Shown: positions 16,686-23,858 of the stretch, piece after piece
Numbering within the stretch: the stretch's first letter is position 1
Layout: the number at the start of each line of letters is the position of its first letter
Origin: Microvirga flocculans ATCC BAA-817
GTDB lineage: Bacteria > Pseudomonadota > Alphaproteobacteria > Rhizobiales > Beijerinckiaceae
Assembly: GCF_000518665.1 (NCBI RefSeq)
Contig: NZ_JAEA01000009.1
Location: forward strand, 186,001 to 250,000
Direction: 5' to 3'
Length of the DNA: 64,000 nt
Made by a program: the position numbers and the translations under genes
Notes under the pieces: generated by a model
Databases searched by the model: none
Seen by the model: only the letters and a program-made list of their open reading frames with translations
What the model was told of the DNA's origin: nothing

Positions 16686-18272
16686 TCAGACGATGAAGAC
16701 ATCGTGGTAGGACATCTTGAGGTTTTTCGAGACCGTCGCGAACAGAACCTGCCGGGACGATCCCGTCCCGTCCGCATCGTAATAGAGAGCGCCTTTGGCC
16801 TTGTCGTAGACGATCCTGTCCTCGGCATCGCGAGCGTTCTTGCCGCTGGTGAACATGTCGCTGGCGATGGGCTTGGGATGAGACATGCTCCCGGTGCCCG
16901 TTTTCCTGAAGACCGCATTGTCCAGATAGAGCGAATCGTCGGCGACACTGAAATCGACGATCCGGTCGACATTGCTGGTGCGGTTCAGGCTCGTGTTGAA
17001 GACGAAGGCATCCTTCCCCTGATCGCCTCGCAGAATGTCCTTTCCCGTGCCGCCGAAAATCCTGTCGGCACCTGCATCGCCCTCCAGAACGTCGATGCCT
17101 GTGCCGCCATTGAGCGTATCGTTGCCGTCATGCCCTCTGATGATATCCTGACCGTTCAAGCCGAACAGGACATCGTTTCCGCGCCAGCCCCAAATCGTAT
17201 CGTCGCCGTTCGTGCTTTTCCGGTAAAAGGCCACGATCGCGTCGAGGGTGTTCAAGGCATCGATCCGGGGCACGGCGGCGATATCGTCCACAATCGGAAC
17301 GCCGGCTGCACGCATCAGGTCCAGCAGGACCATCACCGGTATCTTTTGCCCCCCTGTGATTTCCTGCGACAGATCCTGAGCCAGGGCGACGAGGCCGCTG
17401 ACCATGGGTGTTGCCATGCTCGTTCCGCTCATCATACCGTAGTTACCGTCGAGCGTCGATGACATGATGTTCGATCCAGGCGCGGCAAGATCGGACATTG
17501 TTGTCGACCGCTGGCTGAAGGCCGAGAATGCATTCTCGGTGCTGAGCGTCGATGCAATGGACCATGCATAAGGAGAGGCCGACAGGTAGTTTACGCCTGG
17601 CGCATGGTCGTAGTCGTTGCCCGCCGCGATGACCGAAGCGATCCCTGCTTCGGCGAGAGTTTGGATTTCATCCGACAGCTCATTAAAAACCTCGCTGTCA
17701 TAGTATGTGTTGCTGATGCCGAAGGACATGTTCACGGCAACGATGTTATAGGCGGAACCGTTCTCGACGACCCACTGCCAAGCCTCTTCCATGTCCACGA
17801 TCGGAGCGCTGCCGTCAGTGTCGCTTCCGATCTTCAGAACGATGAAATTGACCCCCGGCGCGATGCCTGGATAAGTGGGATTTTGCGATCCTACGATGCC
17901 CATGACATGGGTGCCGTGTCCGTGCCCGTCGCTGGCATCCGCATCGTTTTCTTCGTTGAAATCATACTGAAACAGAATACGGTCGGCGATGCCGTTTCCA
18001 TCCGCATCGGGACCGTAGGCCGGGTGGTCGAGATCCGCTCCGGTATCGATCACGACCACCGTCGTTCCAGCTCCATCGATGCCGGCATAAAGCGGATTGC
18101 CGCGAACCGAGTCGAGACGGATCAGATCATGCGCAGCAGAGCTGCTTGACGGGTTCGCTCCCGTTCCTCGCGCGACTGCGCTCCATGTCGACCAGGATTG
18201 CTGTGTAATGACTTTGCTGGTTGGAATGCCGGATGAAAAATTGATGTCGTTCAATTGAATCCCATGCGTCAT
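16686..18272 (-). CDS. Subtilisin-like serine protease with RTX calcium-binding repeats
   Basis: This 528-residue S8 family protease has an intact catalytic triad: Asp76 (TVVVIDTGAD), His119 (GHGTHVMG) and Ser285 (MSGTSMATP), with the oxyanion Asn219 in AAGND. Residues about 365-435 hold RTX nonapeptide repeats (GNDTLNGGTGIDVLEGDAGAD and similar), and the C-terminus (DRIVDFSVADDSLYLDNAVF) is of the kind seen in type I-secreted proteins. There is no N-terminal signal peptide, consistent with a C-terminal type I secretion signal. No ABC/MFP/TolC exporter lies in this window. No obvious propeptide is seen. An extracellular calcium-dependent protease is the likely role. Confidence 0.92.
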   Translation of the reverse strand: MTHGIQLNDINFSSGIPTSKVITQQSWSTWSAVARGTGANPSSSSAAHDLIRLDSVRGNPLYAGIDGAGTTVVVIDTGADLDHPAYGPDADGNGIADRILFQYDFNEENDADASDGHGHGTHVMGIVGSQNPTYPGIAPGVNFIVLKIGSDTDGSAPIVDMEEAWQWVVENGSAYNIVAVNMSFGISNTYYDSEVFNELSDEIQTLAEAGIASVIAAGNDYDHAPGVNYLSASPYAWSIASTLSTENAFSAFSQRSTTMSDLAAPGSNIMSSTLDGNYGMMSGTSMATPMVSGLVALAQDLSQEITGGQKIPVMVLLDLMRAAGVPIVDDIAAVPRIDALNTLDAIVAFYRKSTNGDDTIWGWRGNDVLFGLNGQDIIRGHDGNDTLNGGTGIDVLEGDAGADRIFGGTGKDILRGDQGKDAFVFNTSLNRTSNVDRIVDFSVADDSLYLDNAVFRKTGTGSMSHPKPIASDMFTSGKNARDAEDRIVYDKAKGALYYDADGTGSSRQVLFATVSKNLKMSYHDVFIV

Positions 18273-18482
18273 GACGTGTCCTGCCGACGGGTCGCGCTGA
18301 AGATACGCAACAATGATGGGATGGTTGATAGTGAACGACGCTTTCGATCTGTCAACTATACTTCAGAGAGCGGGAAAATTTGCTCAACGTAAGAATGTCT
18401 GTGTCACAGGAAATGCTCTCTCAAGGAGGCGGCGCGGACAGAGATGAAACCAAGCGCGGAACATTCCTCGGCAAAGATTCGC

Positions 18483-18549
18483 TAGAGCGCCGTAAGACAT
18501 GCGGAATCATGAAGACAAGGAGCCGATTCCGCTCAACGGAATCGGCTCC
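18483..18549 (+). repeat. Dispersed intergenic repeat, partial copy D with perfect hairpin
   Basis: A reduced copy (TAGAGCGCCGTAAGACATGCGG) ends in a hairpin: GGAGCCGATTCC (18519-18530) pairs perfectly with GGAATCGGCTCC (18538-18549) around 7 bases. It lies 6 bases beyond the stop of the minus-strand GGDEF-EAL gene, a terminator position. The rest of the 18273-18555 gap shows no gene. Confidence 0.75.
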
Positions 18550-18555
18550 GAGGAA

Positions 18556-21555
18556 CTACCCGGCTCTGGCCTTCGAGCTTCGCTCAGTCCGAGGCTTGAC
18601 GAGCATGGCATTCCAACGGCTCAGCAGTTCCGAGACCTGCGATGCTGCCATGGGCCTCGCATAGAGATAGCCTTGGGCATGATCGCAGCCCAATTCGCGA
18701 AGACGGCGCGCTTGCCCATGGGTTTCGACCCCCTCCGCCGTCACCTGAAGGTTCAGGCTCTTTCCGAGCCGGATCACGGTTGCGATGATCGCCTCGTCAT
18801 CCGGGTCGTGCTCGAGATCGCTGACGAAACTCTGATCGATTTTGATGTGATCGACGGGAAATTGCTTCAAATGAGTCAGCGAAGCATAACCTGTCCCGAA
18901 ATCGTCAAGGGCGATCTGAACGCCATGATTCCTGAGCGCCGCGAGAGCGGAGGAAACGTTATCGGAGTTCTTCCCGAGAAGAACGGTTTCAGTGACCTCG
19001 ACCTCGAAGAGCGCCGATGGAACCGTGAACCTGTCGAAGGCCGACAACATGTTGTCGACGATTCCTTCCTGGCTGAATTCGGCAGGGGACAGATTCAGCG
19101 CGATGCGTCCTATGGAAAGGCCTTGGTCGATCCATTGGCGGACATCGGCCGCGACCTTTGACGTCAAGAGCTTTCCGATCGATGCTGCGACTTCATGGTC
19201 CTCGAAGACGGCGCCGAAGAAACCAGGCGTCAGGATTCCCTTGCTCGGGTGAATCCAGCGCGCCAAAGCTTCGAGGCCGATAACCTCTCCTGTCGCGAGG
19301 CTCACCTTCGGTTGGTAGAAGGGGACGATTTCGCCCTTGGCAATAGCCTCGCGGATGCCCCTGCTCAAGGATACGCGATGTTCGATGGGCTTGCGCATTT
19401 CAGGCGAGTAGGTGACCACCCGGTTCCGGCCCTCTGCTTTCGCCTGATACATCGCGATATCGGCGTCCTTGACCAGTTCGGCCGGCTTTCTGTCATGATT
19501 GGGAAAGGCAGCGATGCCGATGCTCACACGGCTGATGAGCGTGCGCCTTCGATGCGTCAAGGGTTGACGCAGGGATTCTGCGATGAGCGAACCGAGATGA
19601 GCGGCATCTTCCAGCTTCATGGGGTCGATGACGAGCACAGCGAATTCATCGCCGCCGATGCGGGCCACGGTGTCGCAGTCGCGGACGAGCTTGGAAAGGC
19701 GGCGCGCCGTTTCCTGCAGCACGGCATCGCCTGCATCATGACCCAAGGTGTCGTTGATGTCCTTGAAATCGTCCAGGTCGATGGAAAGAAGGCTGACGCT
19801 CGTCCCGTCTTGCTCAGCCTTCTCAAGAGCCGCCTCAAGTCGGCGCTGAAAGAGGTTCCGGTTGGGAAGTCCTGTCAGGGCATCGTGATTGGCCGAGCGC
19901 CAGATTTCTTCCTCGGCCTCCTTCTGCTCGCTGATGTCGAAGGTGACGCCCACGATCCTGTCGGGGCCGGCCTGCTCCGCGCGGGCGCGCAGCCAGCGCA
20001 CTTCACCGCTTGGCAGGACATAACGGCACTCCACGGAATCGGCTCCATCCGTCCGGATCCGCTGCAGAAAATTCTCGACCTTCCGATGGTCGTCAGGATG
20101 GATACCCGTCATGAAGCTTTCATCGCATCCGGGCGTGATGCCGAGGAGCGCGAGGGCATTCGCGGAGCGCGTGGTCGTTCCCGTTTGCGGATTGAATTCC
20201 CAGGCGATCATGTGGGCGGCCTTCAACGCGAGCTGAAGCCGCTCCTCACTCTCTCGCAAGGCCTGCTCGGATTGCTTGCGCTCATGAATGTCGACGGCGA
20301 TACCGAACCACTGGTCGATCTTGCCGTGCTCGTTCTTGATGGGCTGGCCGCGCAGAATGAACCAACGATACATTCCGTCGGAGGCCCGGCGCAGCGGGAT
20401 CTCGATCTCGAACGAGCGGCCGGCTTCGAGGGACTGAGTCCAGAGCGTCAAAGTCCGCTCCCGATGAAGCGGATGGATGACGGCTTCCCAGCCTTCTGAC
20501 AGATTGTCGCCCGAGCGGAGGCCTATATACTCGTACCAGACATCGTTGCAGTATGTGAGCCGACCGCTTGCATCGCTGAACCAGACGATCTGCGGCGCCT
20601 GGATCGAGAGGGGCATGGCATCGATGAGCGTGCGCAGGCGCTTTTCACTGTTGCGCAGGTCATCCTCCGCCTGGCGAAGCTCCGTGATGTCGCGCGAGAT
20701 GCACAGAAGGCCTTGCGGCGTTCCATCCCGGTTCATGATCGGCGTGACGATGGTGTCCCACCATTTTCGTTTGCCGGTGACGGTTGTGCATGGTCCCTGA
20801 AAGCGCCCCGTGCCTCCGGATTTGGCGATTTCGATCGCCTCGCGGATATCCGGTTCCGCTATGTCGCTCCAGATCCCGGACCAATGACATCCTTCCAGCG
20901 TGCTGAAGTCTGGGATTTCAAGGGCGCGAATGCCGCCCTGGCTCATGAAGCGAAGGCGGCCCTTGAGGTCGAAAACCTGAATGCAGTCGTCCGAGCTCGC
21001 AAGCAGGCGCCGCGTGAATTCCTCGCTTTCCGCAACGGTTCTGTTGGCGAGCTTCAGCTCAAGCTGGCACATGACGGTTCGAGCCAGGGCCGCGAGCGCT
21101 TTTTTCTGCTGTTCGCTCAAGCCCTCCGGCCGGTGATGATGGTCGAGCACGCAAAGCATTCCGAGAGGAAGCCCATCCTTGGTTTTCAAGGGAGCCCCTG
21201 CGTAGAATGACAGGGATGACATGGTCTCGTCGCGCATGATCTCCTGGAAGCGATGATCCTTGTTGAGATCGGGGATGACGAACAGGTCGGATTGCTGGAT
21301 GGCGTGATTGCAGATCGAAGCGCTGCGCGGCCTTTCCGTTTCTTCCAAGCCGATCTTCGCCTTGAGCCATTGCCGGTTCTCGTCGATGAACGAGATGAAG
21401 GCTATCGGCGTGTGGCAGATCTGGGCGGCGATTTCCGCAATATTATCGAACTCGATCTCCGGTTCCGTATCCAGAATCCCGAAAGTCTCGAGCGCTGCGA
21501 GGCGATCAATCTCCTTCCATTCCGGGAGATTGCCGTGGCCAGGATTCTCTCTCAT
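18556..21555 (-). CDS. GAF-PAS-PAS-PAS-GGDEF-EAL cyclic-di-GMP protein
   Basis: This is 999 residues from ATG 21555, preceded by AGAGG; an upstream in-frame start lacks a site. Order: GAF (about 24-169), three PAS (175-294, 304-429, 434-545), GGDEF (about 555-715) and EAL (about 740-985). The cyclase motif GGDEF (634-638) is intact and preceded by an RDCD inhibitory site. The phosphodiesterase domain keeps EAL (762-764), EVTETVLL, DDFGTGYASL and TAEGVET. Both activities could therefore exist. No membrane helices are seen, so it is a cytoplasmic sensor. Placement ahead of the motility cluster fits control of the swim-to-stick switch, but that is inference. Confidence 0.93.
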   Translation of the reverse strand: MRENPGHGNLPEWKEIDRLAALETFGILDTEPEIEFDNIAEIAAQICHTPIAFISFIDENRQWLKAKIGLEETERPRSASICNHAIQQSDLFVIPDLNKDHRFQEIMRDETMSSLSFYAGAPLKTKDGLPLGMLCVLDHHHRPEGLSEQQKKALAALARTVMCQLELKLANRTVAESEEFTRRLLASSDDCIQVFDLKGRLRFMSQGGIRALEIPDFSTLEGCHWSGIWSDIAEPDIREAIEIAKSGGTGRFQGPCTTVTGKRKWWDTIVTPIMNRDGTPQGLLCISRDITELRQAEDDLRNSEKRLRTLIDAMPLSIQAPQIVWFSDASGRLTYCNDVWYEYIGLRSGDNLSEGWEAVIHPLHRERTLTLWTQSLEAGRSFEIEIPLRRASDGMYRWFILRGQPIKNEHGKIDQWFGIAVDIHERKQSEQALRESEERLQLALKAAHMIAWEFNPQTGTTTRSANALALLGITPGCDESFMTGIHPDDHRKVENFLQRIRTDGADSVECRYVLPSGEVRWLRARAEQAGPDRIVGVTFDISEQKEAEEEIWRSANHDALTGLPNRNLFQRRLEAALEKAEQDGTSVSLLSIDLDDFKDINDTLGHDAGDAVLQETARRLSKLVRDCDTVARIGGDEFAVLVIDPMKLEDAAHLGSLIAESLRQPLTHRRRTLISRVSIGIAAFPNHDRKPAELVKDADIAMYQAKAEGRNRVVTYSPEMRKPIEHRVSLSRGIREAIAKGEIVPFYQPKVSLATGEVIGLEALARWIHPSKGILTPGFFGAVFEDHEVAASIGKLLTSKVAADVRQWIDQGLSIGRIALNLSPAEFSQEGIVDNMLSAFDRFTVPSALFEVEVTETVLLGKNSDNVSSALAALRNHGVQIALDDFGTGYASLTHLKQFPVDHIKIDQSFVSDLEHDPDDEAIIATVIRLGKSLNLQVTAEGVETHGQARRLRELGCDHAQGYLYARPMAASQVSELLSRWNAMLVKPRTERSSKARAG

Positions 21556-22459
21556 GCAGGAATTGCCTCTGTGGAAGCGCGCATCAGGTGGGAAAGCGAC
21601 GGATGTGAAGCGCCTCATGGAGGAACGTCATGTCTCGACGATGGCGCGATCCGTTGTGGGTGATGTATCCGGGCTCAAACCGGAAAAATGGCAATGCGTC
21701 ATGCAAGCCCCATGAAGGGCGCGCCATAATGCTCAACGGCCTATTGTCCGCAATGTCTTGAACCATAATCGCCCGTTGAGGTACTGGCGAGTGTCCCGTC
21801 GGTCAAGACGCGCCGGACGCTCACGGTGAGTCCCCGGTTAATTGCAGAGCGGATGCCGGGAAGAGCGCCGTTGCGCTGACAACGGTGTCCGCGCTTGAGC
21901 TGCCGTCGTGCGGGACCATGCCTTCCGGTTTCTTTGCAGTCGATCGGCTTCGGAAGTGGAATCGAAAGGAAGGATCATCTGCTGCGCTTCTCGAAAATGG
22001 CACGCCAGCTAGCGCCAAGCCTCATGAGCGATTCTCCCGCCGTGGATCCGGCTGATGAACGAAACCTTTCTCGCGCCGTAAGTGGTTCTACGTATCGCGT
22101 CGATTGCGGGAACTACGTAGTAACTTCGTTTCGATCGTCCGATGCCGTCTCACGCGGCGGACCGATCTTGGCGAGGGCGGCCGAAAGACGCTTTCCCTGT
22201 CAGTGTGTTAGGCGGCGCCACCGCTCCCCAGATCCCCGCGGTAAGATCCTACTTTGATCCTGAAACGTTTGGTTAAGCTTCGTTAAAGCCCATTAACCAT
22301 AAGCAGCAACGGACTCCCTTTATTTACGTATTGTCCGAAGCGGCAGCGAAATATAGCTTTTGATTCAGCCGCAAAAAAGAGTTCGAGTTAAGTAAAGTAA
22401 TGAAAGCGGCAAGCAATAAATTACAAAACGCGCTTAATTACTAAGGCGGGGCAGAATAA
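21556..22459. other. Long gene-free stretch upstream of ftcR
   Basis: About 900 bases lie between the divergent GGDEF-EAL gene and ftcR. Short open frames here have no ribosome site or recognisable product. The last 200 bases turn AT-rich and contain the phased TTAA elements at 22270-22300, so this looks like a long regulatory and leader region for ftcR. Confidence 0.6.
22270..22300. promoter_or_regulatory. Phased TTAA elements upstream of ftcR (CtrA-like)
   Basis: Three TTAA tetramers begin at 22273, 22283 and 22293, exactly 10 bp apart. The last is part of TTAACCAT, the known CtrA half-site, and the outer pair forms an inverted repeat (TGGTTAA 22270-22276 / TTAACCA 22293-22299). The array lies 160 bases before the ftcR start. 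CtrA spacing is usually TTAA-N7-TTAA (11 bp period) and here it is N6, so the assignment is tentative. Confidence 0.4.
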
Positions 22460-23146
22460 ATGTATATCGTCGTCGATGACCGGCAGATGGTTACGTCCGG
22501 ATATGTTGCGAGTTTCAAGCGTGAAGGCATATCCTCCCTTGGCTTGTATGCTGATGAATTCAACGAGTGGCTTGAGACGGCCTCGGAATCGGATCTCGAG
22601 GCGGTGCAGGGGTTCGTGCTGGGCAGCTTCGAAGAACGGGTTCATTCCGCCGAGAGCATCCGGCGTTATTCCAAGGCGCCCATCATTGCCTTGAGCGATG
22701 TTCGGTCGCTTGAGGAAACGCTGGAACTCTTCACCGCGAAGTTCGACGATGTGGTTCGCAAGCCGGTCCATGTGCGGGAGATCCTGGCTCGCTCGCAGGC
22801 GATCTGGCGGCGTGTGAATGCAAATTCAGGCAAGAAGATCCAGAACGACACCGACAGGCTCAAGGTCTTCTTCGATGGCCGCGATCCCGAGATCGACGGC
22901 CTTCCTCTCTCGCTTCCGCGCCGTGAGCGGCATATCCTCGAATATCTTGTCCGCAAGAGAGGACATCGCCTGACGAAGAAGCAGATCTTCGATGCGGTCT
23001 ATGGAATCTACAGCGAGGATGTCGAGGACAGCGTCGTCGAAGGACATATCAGCAAGTTGCGCAAGAAGCTGCGGCAGCGTCTCGGATATGACCCGATCGA
23101 TGCGAAAAGATATATCGGCTACTCCTATGTGGGCGCAACGTCCTGA
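22460..23146 (+). CDS. ftcR: Flagellar transcriptional regulator FtcR (Rem-like orphan response regulator)
   Basis: This 228-residue OmpR-like protein matches FtcR of Brucella and Rem of Sinorhizobium, master activators of flagellar genes. The receiver-like domain (1-105) keeps Asp6-Asp7 and the KP pair (Lys101), but the beta-3 strand reads GFVLGSF (51-57) with no phosphoacceptor aspartate, so it is an atypical receiver that probably works without phosphorylation. The winged-helix DNA-binding domain (about 125-225) has LPRRERHILEYLVRKRGHRLTKKQIFDAVYG and VEGHISKLRKKLR. No kinase gene is attached. It lies between the GGDEF-EAL gene and the chemotaxis genes, 12 kb before flgB. Confidence 0.88.
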   Translation: MYIVVDDRQMVTSGYVASFKREGISSLGLYADEFNEWLETASESDLEAVQGFVLGSFEERVHSAESIRRYSKAPIIALSDVRSLEETLELFTAKFDDVVRKPVHVREILARSQAIWRRVNANSGKKIQNDTDRLKVFFDGRDPEIDGLPLSLPRRERHILEYLVRKRGHRLTKKQIFDAVYGIYSEDVEDSVVEGHISKLRKKLRQRLGYDPIDAKRYIGYSYVGATS

Positions 23147-23858
23147 CCTCTGACGAGGAGCATGATCGTTGGTCGCTCCGCAGCGTCGGCATCATCGTCC
23201 ATGCGCGATAGCCGGGATCGTGAAAGGTCCCGGCCGTCAACTGTCGATCCGATGCGGCTTTCCGAACAGAGATGCCCGGTTCGAGATTGCAAGCAGGATG
23301 CCGCTTTTCGTCGCGGCGAGAAGACAAGCAAAAAACATTCAGCGACAGCACGACGCCGACCGTCCTGACGGCCTTCTTCTCGATGCAGCAATGTTGCGAC
23401 GAAGACTTCCGGTTCAAAGCCCCCACGCAAAGAAATGGATCCCGAATCTCCCTGCGCGTTAACTTTATTGCAGGGAACCGTAACGTAAGCTTCTATGAAG
23501 TCAGAGTTGAAGCCGCTGAAGGCGAGGGGGCTGACCCCGTCATTTCGCGCTTTCAACCTGTTGAGATATCGAGGGGCAAGTCGCTCTTGCAGTCCAGGCA
23601 AGTTCGACGAAGCGAGCGAGACGTATCGGGAAAAGGTCAGAGGCTACCGGTCCGACGGCTGTAGGCTGCGGAGCGGTGAAGCCGAAAGGATCAGCCCGGG
23701 CATCGAAAGCCGAACGCAACGCCGCTCCACGATTCTCAAGCATGGACATGAGGTTCAGCGCTTAACTGCCGGCATGAAGGCCGCATGAGTCACCTAACTC
23801 GAGGTGTCCCATCGCGGACGCCTTGGGGCGGCCCCCAAGTGAGTGTTGAGTTACGGCA
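23147..23858. other. Gene-free stretch upstream of cheA
   Basis: About 710 bases have no gene I can support. Short open frames overlap on both strands without ribosome sites. A hairpin at 23822-23839 (CTTGGGG / CCCCAAG, 4-nt loop) sits 19 bases before the cheA ATG, where it could affect translation; the ribosome site of cheA itself is weak. Confidence 0.55.

Noticed and set aside
16686..18272. Classical Sec-secreted subtilisin
   Set aside because: No signal peptide is present and the C-terminus has RTX repeats, so type I secretion is the better reading.
21619..22459. Possible small genes in the ftcR leader
   Set aside because: Short frames overlap each other, lack ribosome sites and have no recognisable product.
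23147..23858. Possible small genes before cheA
   Set aside because: Same reasons: overlapping short frames, no ribosome site, no family.
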